In this document: positions 44,801 through 55,039 of the stretch, piece after piece
Numbering within the stretch: position 1 is the first letter of the stretch
Layout: each line of letters starts with the position of its first letter
Source: Trichostrongylus colubriformis
Taxonomy: Eukaryota > Nematoda > Chromadorea > Rhabditida > Trichostrongylidae
NCBI GenBank assembly: GCA_963978905.1
Contig: OZ022256.1
Location: forward strand, 3,889,501 to 3,953,500
Reading direction: 5' to 3'
Length of the DNA stretch: 64,000 bases
Notes under the pieces: model-generated
What the model was told of the DNA's origin: nothing
The model's database searches: none
Seen by the model: the letters and a program-made list of their open reading frames with translations, nothing else
Translations under genes and position numbers: made by a program

Positions 44801-47800
44801 CGCTTAAACCGAAATGCGGTAAGCCTTTACTTTTTTTACCCCACATTCCTAAACGTAATGCTAGCTGCTTTCCTGTGTCCGAAATGGTGAAAGTTATGTT
44901 TTAATGATGTCATTTACATGATGTAGTCATTTATTACCGGTTTTTATCAAAAGTCGCATTAACTGGACTAGCCAGAAACGAGAGCAATTCCACCAGAAGT
45001 GGGACAACTTCCATAAAAGGATTGAAACACTGCGTCCACGAGAGCATTCCTGTTCATTAGAAAGCCAAAGGCAACAGTCGTGCTGTGGCTTGGTAACCAT
45101 CAGGGATAAGCGTAGAATAGGAAATTTTTCGGGGAATGTGCTCTCCTTTTTCCACAGCTTCCCAGATTTTCGGCTGGGTGGGCGGAGCCTCCGAGTAAAA
45201 GGCCCGTCTCGTCGTCCGCCGCGGTTAGCAACGGGGAGTGGGAGTGTTTACGTAGTTTCTGCTCTGCAATGCGTCTCCTACCGCGGCGGACGAGAGGGTG
45301 GGCACTTGCTCAGAGGTTCCGCCCGCCCGGCCGAGACTTTGTGGTGCCGTGTCTAAGCCGCATTAACATTTTTTCGCGTGAAACTTTGCATGCTGCTCAC
45401 GTTAGGCAAATGCAATATAGATATATGGGTAACAGAAAAACTCATTTTTTCGTAGACGATTCCTTCAAGGTGTTTTCCTAGAGAAGGTCGTTGATTTCAT
45501 CATTCAATGCTACCTACTACTAAGTGTTATCGATTGAGCGACTTTTCGTATACCTTATCGGTACAAAAAGTACCCAGCAAACAGGTTACCGTAGAGGAAT
45601 TTTTGTAAACATGACAGCTTCGCGCACTTTCTAACCCTCAAAATAGGACTCCCTTGAGAATTCTTCGACCCATGCTTGGCACTGTTAACGCCGCCGCCCA
45701 CTCAGGGCTCGCTTTCGGCCCTTGTTTACACCTGACTGTGAAGTAGGAGGCATGAGGATGACGCGGCATCAAGATGGGCTCTGATTCCTCACCGAGACAA
45801 TCATGAAAATGTTGCGATCATGCATCGGCTGCTCTTGCGCTACACACCCAATCCCCCGGACGCTTTGTCTCAACTCGTCGCGCGTAACTGAATGTCACCA
45901 ATATTGGACCGAAATTTGGCGCGAAATCGCTAGTTCGGAACAGCGAAAGGGCAACCGTTGGCGGTCTATTCAAACACGGATAAGTGCCATTCGCGCGTAG
46001 ACTTCTATGTTTTCCATTATCAACGCAGGACGGGCCATTGTGTCGGCTCAGCGCTGTGTCCCTCATCAATACTACTTGTCAGCAAGCGATATCACGGATG
46101 TGTATCATTAGGACAGGACTTCGAAACGCGGCTGGGTATGTGTAAAGCGATGCGATGCGTTACGGACACCGTAGCTAATTCTTCCCAAAACGATGAAAAG
46201 GATCGTCCACGAATATTCAGGTTCTAATTCCTCTTAAAATCATTCTTTTCAGCAGAAACATAAAATGAGCCGAGAAAACCCTTTGTTGCGAAGCTGAAAT
46301 CGAAACACTGAACGAAGAGCAACTCGTTTGAATTCCCGCCCCAATTTCCGACTCAACATTTGGACAGTTGTCAGTGGCCACAGTGAAGACCACATTTTCA
46401 CGTCCAATGTTGATTTGCTTTTCGCTCTGGGTCCCTGTTCATGTGAGTGTCACCTCTTTGCTCCTCAGTTCTTTAGCGTCCAAACCCACCCGGACGCCCC
46501 ACCCATCGTTCGTCACTTTGGGCGATGGGTGGGGCGTCCGGGTAAAGTCACCATGTCTAGCTAAATAGCCAGACAAAGGCCTCTGCGAATCTGATGGGGA
46601 GAAATGCGTGACTCATTCTAGAAGGAACTGCTCCAACCTTTATTCTTCACCCTGTGCTTCGCAATTCTACACTTGTAGTGAATCTTGCTACCTTGGGGGT
46701 CGGGCAGAGGAGGGGGGGGGGGTGGAGGGGTGGGCAGGGGAAGGGGGAGGGTCCTGAGTCTTCTGACAATCATTCACTAACCTGTGCCGCTACACCATCC
46801 AAAACTTCAATTTGTTTCCGTAATGAATTCATGTCGTCCTCAATAGCGAAACGTTGATTTTCCAAGGATACCTTCTCCCGTTCCAAGGTACGCATCTGAA
46901 AATTTGGGTATCCTAAGAAGCTCCAAGTGATTCACCGTATGAGGATGCAGACCTTTTCCGTTTCCTGCTCCGTATCAATTGGCATTTCTTGATATTGAAC
47001 TTCTTGAATCAGAACCCCTCGACCATCTACACGCACAGATTGACGTTCAATCACTGCTGATACGTTCTGCAAAAAAAATACTTTGCATTTCCATATAACA
47101 ACTCAACAACAGCTATATAGGCGTAATCCATTCATTTTATACTTCTTGTCGGCAGATGGTGTCGTCACTGGGGTCCGATGCACAAATCGTCCGTCGCTAC
47201 GCGCGACACGACGCGACGCGTTGGCCTACTCGTCACGATGATGACGTCGCGTTGCTTCGCTCAGCGTTTCTGTTTAACTCGCCATCTACTGACCTGCTTT
47301 TATTGAGATATGGAGATATCGCACACAAACCGCATCGCAAGCTTTTCAAAATACGCGACAAAATTCTTTACTTGTAAAGTCTTTCAATTCACAATGAGCC
47401 CAGGCCAATTCATAGCAGGATCATATTATGCTATGAATTGGCTATTTGTCAGCGAAGTGTGATCATACATGACCACTGCGGAATGTCGCGCGCGGTGACC
47501 CAAAGCGCTTGGCGTATTGACCCAGTTGGAAAGTCCTGTTGCACACCACTCATTGGAGCCGTCACACCACTGACTCATCCACAGTAGCTTCTCCACTGTA
47601 GCAGAATTTTTTCAACAGATAAGATCTTTGCAGAGTCAGCTCACACCCTTTCGCTGACAAGACGAGGGTACAATCATGAAGATAGCGGGGGTTTCACTAG
47701 TATGTAGACACCCATAAAAAATTCGACCAACGTCAGCAGTTTGGGTCATTAATGGTACGAGCGTACCCGCCGTGTCCACAAATAAAATGCTGACAGTGCA

Positions 47801-48017
47801 GACCAGAAGTCATTCAGTAGATTTATCAATAAAAACCCGTAACATCCGCAAAACTTACTTGAATAATAATTTCATTGGTCCCTTTCGCGAGTGAAGCGGT
47901 CAGAACTCGCTTCACTTCTGCCCTGTCTGAGTAGACGATCACGTTTTTCGTGGGCAAATCGGCCGCTTCGAAACGGAACGACGTCTGGGTCGTTGGTTCA
48001 TACCAGGGCTCGACCAT
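32827..48017 (-). CDS. DUF4140/DUF4139 family protein (F37C4.5 type)
   Basis: 623-residue protein of unknown biochemical role, in a family shared by nematodes, fungi and bacteria. Fifteen phase-consistent exons: 47859-48017, 46953-47066, 46782-46895, 44471-44535, 44290-44411, 43954-44089, 42280-42343, 40700-40780, 39886-40028, 34555-34774, 34404-34496, 34033-34179, 33876-33980, 33219-33350, 32827-33003. Residues 15-100 form the N-terminal DUF4140 ([24 protein letters not shown]). Coiled coil spans about 75-130 and 185-240 ([20 protein letters not shown]), with a Ser-rich linker (PSSSESLPN) between. DUF4139 spans about 255-620 ([55 protein letters not shown]). No signal peptide. The start ATG follows TTTAAAG, a possible splice acceptor, so an upstream or spliced-leader exon is possible. 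The sixth intron contains a collagen gene on the opposite strand. Confidence 0.88.
34211..34361. mobile_element. 151-bp MITE filling an intron
   Basis: 29-bp inverted ends with two mismatches (GTGTGTGTCAG then ACACTCGA.TTAGGTCA). It makes up about two thirds of the intron 34180-34403. A weaker relative may lie near 44570-44755. Confidence 0.75.
35347..35463. mobile_element. 117-bp TIR element with TA flanks
   Basis: Inverted ends CACTGGTGTGCA and inner arms ACTTAGGGACGA / TCGTCCCGAAGT. TA dinucleotides flank it at 35345 and 35464, as for Tc1/mariner insertions. It lies in the 5.1-kb intron of the DUF4139 gene. Confidence 0.75.
36676..37101. mobile_element. MITE family 1, full-length copy
   Basis: Both inverted ends present (AGAATCG..CACGAAAAAATGAG at left, complement ending CGACTTCTTCA at right), with GTCGTCCGCCGCGGTTGG in the centre. 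Same large intron of the DUF4139 gene. Confidence 0.75.
38129..39164. mobile_element. 1036-bp non-autonomous Tc1/mariner-like element
   Basis: Ends TTGGGTCATTCCATA and its complement, flanked by TA. Arms continue through TGTCGTTTTTTTTC, and further inward segments also match in inverted orientation (GACATTTAGG / CCTAAATGTC; CCAAACCGGCAATCAATT / complement). The interior 38644-38898 is AT-rich and open, but shows no transposase motif. Confidence 0.82.
40066..40500. mobile_element. MITE family 1, full-length copy
   Basis: Left AACGGATTCACGCACGAGAA, subterminal CATGCAAAGTTTCACGCGAA, centre GTCGTCCGCCGCGGTCAGAG with its inverse, right CCGTGCACGCTTCCTCAAAT. It lies in the intron between 40028 and 40700. 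Confidence 0.75.
42710..42717 (+). promoter_or_regulatory. TATA box of collagen gene
   Basis: TATAAAAG, 167 bp before the collagen start codon on the same strand; the only clear TATA in this intron. Confidence 0.6.
42884..43828 (+). CDS. Cuticle collagen
   Basis: Structural protein of the nematode cuticle, secreted from hypodermis. Two exons, 42884-43096 and 43175-43828, 288 residues. Residues 1-50 are the nematode cuticle collagen N-terminal domain with one membrane/signal segment ([20 protein letters not shown]). A subtilisin-type cleavage site RTKR is at 83-86, followed by a Cys cluster SCCSC (91-95). The first Gly-X-Y block ([13 protein letters not shown]) leads to CFDC, then a long Gly-X-Y domain with one break ([10 protein letters not shown]), and a short tail with CDHC ending PRTAPGY. 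The intron is 78 bp with a CCCTGTTCCAG acceptor. The gene lies wholly inside an intron of the minus-strand DUF4139 gene. Assignment to a named col gene is not possible by eye. Confidence 0.95.
45165..45471. mobile_element. MITE family 1, left-truncated copy
   Basis: Shows GTCGTCCGCCGCGGTTAG, TTTCGCGTGAAACTTTGCAT and right end AAAAACTCATTTTTTCGT. It sits in the 2.2-kb intron 44536-46781 of the DUF4139 gene. Confidence 0.65.
46488..46543. repeat. Perfect 21-bp inverted repeat
   Basis: ACCCGGACGCCCCACCCATC (plus G) at 46488-46508 and its exact complement at 46523-46543, with a 14-base loop. Same intron as the MITE at 45165. Confidence 0.85.
46695..46751 (+). repeat. G-rich quadruplex-prone tract
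   Basis: At least six runs of three or more G within 57 bases on the plus strand. The transcript of the minus-strand host gene is C-rich here, starting 30 bases past the donor of exon 46782-46895. Confidence 0.7.
47067..47858. other. First intron of DUF4139 gene
   Basis: Contains AATTCATAGCAGGATCATAT followed by an inverse match ATGCTATGAATT near 47410-47440, and CGCGACACGACGCGACGCG near 47205. No gene seen. Confidence 0.4.
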
Positions 48018-48232
48018 CACCTTTAAATGAGTGAAATATGAACTGTGGTCAAAATGAGGGTTACACGTTGTAACAGAATTACACGTAAATTCTAAGCATA
48101 TGTCTAGCAATATCCAACCAATGAGAAAAATGACACTGGAGGGGGGGGGACAGTTGGATGCTCAAAAACCTGGTTTCATAACCGACGAGTCAAACAAGTA
48201 CAATAACTGACACATATGTATTGTAATCCATG

Positions 48233-48370
48233 TACAGTTCATTTCACAGCGCTAGATACGGCGTGACCTATGGACTTGGGTGGAAGTGTATCTATCTCTC
48301 TCACCCTGCCATACACTCTCACTCTCGCCACTTAGGCCACGCCCTATCAAGCGCTCCGAAATGGACTGTA
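48233..48370. mobile_element. MITE family 2, copy a
   Basis: Ends TACAGTTCATTTC and GAAATGGACTGTA, with CCACGCCCTATCAAGCGCTC at the right arm; the left arm is more diverged. It lies about 220 bp upstream of the DUF4139 start. Confidence 0.75.
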
Positions 48371-48376
48371 TATAGG

Positions 48377-48455
48377 GGTATGTGTGTGCGTGTATGTGTA
48401 TGTGTGTGTGCATGTGTATGTATGTGTATATGTAATGTATGTGTATATGTGTAAT
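48377..48455. repeat. (TG/TATG)n simple repeat
   Basis: Alternating TGTGTG, TGTATG and TATATG units, directly after the family 2 element. Confidence 0.85.
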
Positions 48456-50040
48456 CCTGTGAAGCTAATCTTGCTGCTCAATATTCATCAAGGTGCAAAG
48501 CCTCAGAAGTTGGTTCAGTTGGATTCATTACAGTCCTTCGAAAACTTCAAGCTGAGGATACACATAAAATAAAGACGGGTTCTTGAAATTCCCTTCAGTT
48601 CAAGGAGGTTCACTTTAAAAATAGGTCGTTTAATAGATCTGAACAAGGGTTCTCACCATGTGTGTTGAAGGCAGTGCTAGGGGTGATTCGGACCGAATAT
48701 GGAAAAATCATGAAATGCAAATTTGACGTGCTTAATAGTACGAAAGTGAAGAAAAAAACGTGAAACAGTCAAAACCCGAGAAATAAGTCTTCCTCCCCTC
48801 CCTAATTCTCTAAAGGGGTGGGTAAGGACGGAAAAAGGGGCAGGTTGGGATAAAACAAGTGGTAGCTGTTGATGGAGGTTCTTAAAGCCCGGAGGCACTC
48901 TTTCTTATTAGAAATTTCGGCACATAAGTTTTTAAGACCCCTAGATTTCTTTCGTGTGACACAGTTCAGGAGTTATTATTACCCACATGACCCATATCAC
49001 TGCTTCAAAATCTTTGCACTGCCCATTGCTTCTCCTGCGATCAACTTGTTAACAGTTTCGGACCAAAGACTGAATTCTCCCCTACACCACCTTCTTGGGA
49101 CAAAGGTCGATCCAAAGAGCGAACTGTGATAAGCACTGCGGCAGACGCCGTGTTGGGGATTTTTCTTGAGGATTTATGTGACTATCAAAGAAGTTGCTTT
49201 AAAAAAAAGAACGGTCAAATGTAGAGTGAGGATCAAAATGCAAAAAAAAGAGATTTTACTGCTTATTTCGGTTTCGTCAGCAGCTGTCAACGGTTAATGA
49301 TAAATATGTCATTGAGAAGTTTGAATGAGAGTTCGTGGTCTCAGTAGTGTAATGGGTAAGCGCAGTGTACTATAACATAATCGCGGGCGTTCTGCAATCG
49401 TTCCAAGCCAAGCGCCTTGCTCATTAATTCGGCAGAAACTCTAACGAATACAATTACGCTAACAAGAAATCGATGTTTGGATACATATTCATGGAGGCTC
49501 AGGAAAAAAGGAATCCAACATGCCCCCCCCCTCCCATTCATTCCAATTCTGGCTTGTCATCGCATCACTCCGTCGTGACTAGACTCCAGAGTGTTGAGAA
49601 ATCACAATGAAAAAAAAACAATTTGGAAATTAATCGCAACCATTAGAATCTGTTTGAATTTTTCCCCAATTTTTTCTTTAAATTTTACCTAGAAAATGTT
49701 TGATTAGCATCAGTACGTTTTTTCTAATCTCTCAAGAAAGAGTAGAGTCATCCAGCGTCATTTTTTCAACGTCCAGAGTGCGCCATGCATTTGACTTTCG
49801 TGCAAAATCGCGGTGGCATTTGAATGTGAGCTGGCCCAAAGTGGAGGCCAGGCGATGTCATAGTTCAGTGTTTCTACCGTCTCACCTTCTCGGAAATGTG
49901 GCGTCACTTGACACTACACCATCTTCGTCTGCTCATACAAAAAAAATGAAAAAAGAAGGTTCATCTATTAGCGAAGTTTCACTTTACATCTTTGCGACCA
50001 TACACCATAACAATTTATGGTGCTACCTCAATAGCGAGGT
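48456..50040. other. Intergenic, no gene recognised
   Basis: No exon with family motifs. A tRNA-like A-box (TAGTGTAATGGGTAAGC near 49345) has no matching B-box. Confidence 0.45.
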
Positions 50041-50214
50041 GAGGGAGGGGGGACATTTTAATAAATGTTGAACAGCTGTGCATCATCGACATGTCAAACT
50101 TGTTAAACGTTGAACATTTACGTGACTTTTCATGATTTGCGTTGATTAACACGCCTACAATTTCCTCAAATGAATCATGACCTGAAATAGCGCGTCATGT
50201 GAAATGTCCCCCTC
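50041..50214. mobile_element. MITE family 3, copy a
   Basis: Left GAGGGAGGGGGGACATTT and right GAAATGTCCCCCTC form G-tract/C-tract ends. The body holds ACATGTCAAACTTGTTAAAC and GTTGAACATTTACGTGAC. Confidence 0.7.
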
Positions 50215-50819
50215 TTCTTTTATGAGGATAGTCGAGCACCAAAACTACTCGAAAAATTTAAATTTGAAGTGGAGAACCTGTATTTTCCACGAAAAGTATG
50301 ACCATACTGATGAAGTGAGACCTATAGTAAGGAAACTTTTGCCTTCTAAGCTAGCCACAGGGAGGTTGATATAGTGTCATAAATCACATAAAATTATGAA
50401 TTATTACAAACTATACACATAATAATTGGAATTTTGGGCCCACTAAAATAGCTAGAAACGACACAGCCAGCGAAGTAACCTTATAAACTGAGTAAGAACT
50501 TTTGTTAAACGTACTCGAAAGCTTACAGCTCTTAAAATGTCATGGGTGTTGAGAAGATAGAGGCCGGTAGAAACAGACAAAACAAGCCATTTCTTGAAGA
50601 ATTCGATGAAAAATGAAACGAACTACAAAGTAGCCAGGTGGGAAGAATTTTTCATTTCATCAAAACAGAACAGATATCACACCATGTCAACTATGAAGCT
50701 GCGTGTGTAAATAGCGGGCGGAAGGCTCCCTGAGGTGGTGATAAATAGTGAGGGGCTCATTTCGTCGACACGGCCGCCATCACCACCGATGGTACTGCTG
50801 ACCGCCCCCTCCAACTGCT

Positions 50820-50849
50820 ACCTACTACTACTACTACTACTACTACTAT
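50820..50849. repeat. (CTA)n microsatellite
   Basis: About nine CTA units, CCTACTACTACTACTACTAC and on. Confidence 0.9.
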
Positions 50850-50950
50850 GGACGTTCAAAATTTCTTTTCCTTTGAAAATAACACCAAATCTTTGACTGT
50901 CTAGTAAATAAATCGCTAAACAATAATAAAATTGCTATCCTTACTTAGCG

Positions 50951-51136
50951 TGGAGGGGAGGGACATTTCGCTTAATGTTGGTAACTCCACAAGATGACGT
51001 GTCGGGACATGTTCCACTTACTGTACGTTATTGACACGTTACTCATGTGAAGACATTTTACAGTTTGACGTTAAACACATTTGCTATGTCAGTTATGTCG
51101 CCAGACAAACTCATTCGGTTAATGCCCCCCCCCCCC
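50951..51136. mobile_element. MITE family 3, copy b
   Basis: Left TGGAGGGGAGGGACATTT, right ending in a C run at 51125-51136; internal TTACTCATGTGAAGACATTT. Confidence 0.65.
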
Positions 51137-51397
51137 AATTCCGCATTCAAATAGCACTAAGCGCTCCTTACTTATGATAAAAATGATAGAAGTAATAGAA
51201 AAATGATAATAAAAATTACGTTACATGTGATAAAAGCGTAAGATCTCTAGCGAAATCATTTGCTGTCGAAGTTAAATAGGGGAGGACAGCAGCTCAGGCC
51301 TCGGAAAAGAAAGGCCCGAGCTGGATAAGCCACTTTTAAAGTTATGCATACCCTGTCTTTGCATATAGATAAGGACCCTTCCTTCTGTTATAATAAT

Positions 51398-51775
51398 GAG
51401 GGAGGGGGAGGGGCATTTTATGAGTTGCTGAACACCAAGGCACCACTGACCTTTCAAAATTGTTGAATATTGAACGTTGACAGGAATTTACATGACTAAC
51501 ATGTCAAAGTCCTGACAGGAATTTACATGACTAACATGTCAAAGTCCCCACAATTCACATATACTCCATTTTGGAGCGCCTGATAGGGCGTGGCCTACGG
51601 ACATGGGTGAGTGGTGAGGAGGAGAGTTCGTGGCAAGAGTGAAAGTGTGTGGCGGAGTGGGAGAGTTTCATACACTCTCACCCAAGTCTGTAGGCCTTGC
51701 CCTATTAGGCGCTCCGAAATGGACTGTATAAATAATCACTTCTCGAAACAGTATATTTTAGATATGCCCCCCCCC
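51398..51775. mobile_element. MITE family 3, copy c, interrupted
   Basis: Left GGGAGGGGGAGGGGCATTTT, right TATGCCCCCCCCC. It contains a 35-bp perfect tandem duplication (51478-51512 and 51513-51547) and is split by a family 2 element at 51562-51728. Confidence 0.7.
51562..51728. mobile_element. MITE family 2, copy b
   Basis: Left TACTCCATTTTGGAGCGC, right GCGCTCCGAAATGGACTGTA, with GATAGGGCGTGGCCTACGGA near the left end. Nested in family 3 copy c. Confidence 0.8.
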
Positions 51776-54667
51776 TTAATATAGCATCAGAAGCTTTTCC
51801 ACGTATTCAGAAGCTCCTTACAATTAAATATAAATAAAAACTTATAGACGGCCAAACTGTTGTCCCCATTAGCATTTGCTGATTGTAGTTTTATCGGGGT
51901 TTAGGGCGGCACCAGGTGTTCCTGCTGGTGTAATACGTAGTTATTACGAGTACACAAAAAGCACAGGAAATGGGTACGAGTGGTGTCTGAGTCGGTCTTA
52001 ATTACGCCGATTACTCATCATCGTTGAAAGCATGTACATAAATACTGAAACCTTTTGTAGATGAGACCGAAATGAATTTGCATTGCATTGCAGTGTAAAC
52101 GACCTGGGGAGGATACGGGGAGGGGGAGGGATTGAGTGTACTGCTCGCCATTGCACATGTGAGCGCTACTTCAATGCGGAGAGGGGGGACATTTCACAGG
52201 AGGCACTGTTCCAGGATACGATTATTGACGTGGATCAAAACCCTACAGAGGATATAGGCTATTTCACGCACTCTTTGCCGGCCGTGATTGCGTACCGCTT
52301 CGAAGACAGCTGGCTTTTTTCGGCAACACGCTTCCCGCCGCGAGGTCAGACACCAGACAGGCCGGAGTACGCGACACCGCCAAAGCTCCATCCCTGGAAA
52401 GGCTCAGGCAAATCCGGGAGCGCAATCACGGCCGGCAAAGGCTGCGTGGAATAGCTCTTATCCCCTACAAAGCTCTTCTATTCTGCTGCTTAGGTACCAA
52501 AGGGATAGGATACCGACAGGCTTTGAATTGTCTTCATAGCCCTGAAGAGAAGCCAAAATGTACGCGGTAAGTGCCAGAAAACTTCAGTCGGGTCAAGTTA
52601 CACCAGGAGAAAGCGGTCTATCCACAATGGGTCAAAGCGAGCCTGAGGCTGCGTCCAAACTCTGCGGTGCCGGAGAGAGGGCGCGGCTGCGTGTCTCTAC
52701 GTCTCTGCCTACGCCACCCTCCTCGTTGCCTGCGTGTTCTCTGCACCTCCCACCACTCTGCCTCGCTGCTTGTGAGCACAGTCACGCCTTCCCGACGCTG
52801 AGTATGAACGTGGCATAATGCGCGTGGTGAAGCATTTCATGTGGCATCGTGACCGATTTGAACTAATCTGAGCCTCACTCAGGCGTGCGCTGCATCCAAA
52901 GACATCGACATTTTGGACATTTATACTTTGCGACCAGACACCCGACAGATAATTATGTGTAGCGCAGGAGGAACCGTTGCGGCATCGTGAGTTTTTGAAG
53001 TGTGACACCCACGCGGCATATTAGGAAAGGGCGGATAGGATGTTTTCGTGGGTTTCTAAATAAGCCCGAGAGGGATAAGTACCGGGTTATGATATTTAAC
53101 ATACACATTATTAACACGTTAACTCTGTAAAGGCATGCCACTGCTTAACGATTAACGAGTTTGACACGGCAGCAGTGCACAGTTGGAAAAGCGCCATAAA
53201 ATTCTCCCCCCCCCCCCCCCTCCCCCTCCCTCCCTCACCTATCTCTTTCCCGCCTAGGATAGTACCCAGGCCACAAATTTAATAAGCTAAAAACGTTGCA
53301 CATAATAATAGAATGCTAGGAGTTCACAGAGGCATTGAGTTTCATGGGATCTATAATCTGAATTTTTAAATTTTTTTCTTATTTTTGAGTTACTCAACAA
53401 GAACTAAAAAGATTTGCAGTGCTTTGCCATTATCTATGGAAAACAATTATACGACTTCATCTAACCCGATTAGTCGAATAGGATTCTATCCACGAAACTT
53501 TTCGTGGGTGTTCGGATTCTGTGAGTGAGCCACCCCACCACAAAATTAAAGGAACGGGAGGTGGGGCTCGGGGGAAAGTGGAAGACGGGAAGAAATGATC
53601 GTTTTGAAAGGAACATTCGAGATTGAAAGCGATAATTGGTAGATAAACCCGGATTCGGAGCCGCGACGTTGTGTCAGCAATCAGGTAAAACAACTGATGG
53701 TAAAATAAAGGAAAGGGTAAAAAAAGGTGTTCGTGATATAAAAAAACCCCCATCGAATTCACACAGGATGTTTTGGTAAGGTGACGTGTGTGCAATGTCT
53801 GCAACCTAACAAACTGCAAGCGTTCGGTAGGTCTTACAGTAGACCAAAATTGCCACCTGCCGATGTCTTTAAATTGCGGTAATTGTGATGAAGTGATGTA
53901 CAAAGTGAAGAAAAATGAACGCTCAGACAAGAATCGTTCCTCGAGTGCGCATAAATTATGCGATCAACCTATCGACCACTCAACAATGGACGGCATTGAA
54001 GAATGGACAATGAGAGGTCAGCCGATGATTGATAAGGATCGTTCAAAGGTCACGCCGAAGTGCAGAATCAGAGGATCGTGGAACCGTCCAAAAATGTTAA
54101 ATATGTATATACAGTGCGTTTTACCGCTATACGTCTACCCTTATTTTAGCGGAATCAGTCCTAAACGCCTCAGGTCAGCTCTGCAATGTATGCCATTAGA
54201 TTCGGCATTGAAGAAAACGATGATAAACCCGCTTTCAAGGATTTGGGTACTTGAACTCTTTTTTTACAATTTTTTTTTGTAAAATTTCTTTGTAGAGCTT
54301 TCTTTCTAATTTTTGTAAAAAAATTTCTATCAAAAATTCCAAGCTATAGCTCCACCATGAGCAATGGTCCCAAAGTAAATGTTCCCGTTTCAACCGGGTA
54401 TATTCACTCGCAAGAGAACATGCCTTCTCTCAATGCTGTGTAGTTTTATTCAGAATAAGTTTGGAAAATTTTTGAATAATGGAGCAAAAGTAGGTACGTA
54501 TTATTATCACCGAACAATAAATATTTTTCACTTGTACCTACACATGATGCATCGTTCACGGTTGTGGAGTTTGCAGAATTGTGCATCGATGGGATCAGGG
54601 GAAAGGTGGAAAAACTTTTAATACGTATCAAACGAAAAAATCATGAAATTTGTGAAATGGTGGGATT
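51776..54667. other. Intergenic, repeats and unsupported open frames
   Basis: Holds a repeat segment at 52655-52800 (see 24395), a C run at 53206-53221, and an open frame at about 53794-54040 with clustered cysteines (CNVCNLTNC, LNCGNCDE) that has no recognisable family or splice context. I do not call it a gene. Confidence 0.4.
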
Positions 54668-55039
54668 GGGGTGCGTAGCCTTATGTCGCATCTGCCGCGT
54701 GCGGCGAGCGGCGCGACGGATTCCGTCGCATGTGATTGCGAACATTGCGTACACTTCTTGGAAAGTTTTACGCCCGAACTGATTAGTTCTTGATTGTGGT
54801 TGTTATCATGTAATGTTACTGTTTCTTTTACGTTTTATGTTAATATTTTGTCCTCTTAGAGAACAGAAGATATTGTTTTTGGATAATAATGGGATAAACA
54901 GCTAACTCTTCAAAAGTTCTCCCCATGGTACAAGCCTCTAGCGTACTGAGCAGAAATCCAACCGACCGCTGCAAGTCGTGCTGATGGCGCCGCGAGTGCG
55001 TCGCCGCAAAGCGAAAATTCGACATAAGGCTACACACCC
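54668..55039. mobile_element. 372-bp GC-rich MITE-like inverted repeat
   Basis: Ends GGGTGCGTAGCCTTATGTCG and complement of GGGTGTGTAGCCTTATGTCG. The GC-rich inner arms resemble the element at 20728 (CACTCGCGGCGCCATCAG). Confidence 0.7.

Noticed and set aside
49340..49420. Possible tRNA gene (TAGTGTAATGGGTAAGC)
   Set aside because: No B-box and no acceptor stem.
52083..52454. 123-codon open frame
   Set aside because: No homology, no splice context, and it begins beside repeat-derived G-rich sequence.
53794..54282. Cysteine-bearing open frame
   Set aside because: No ATG at the start of the Cys cluster, no splice partners and no known zinc-finger spacing; left as intergenic.
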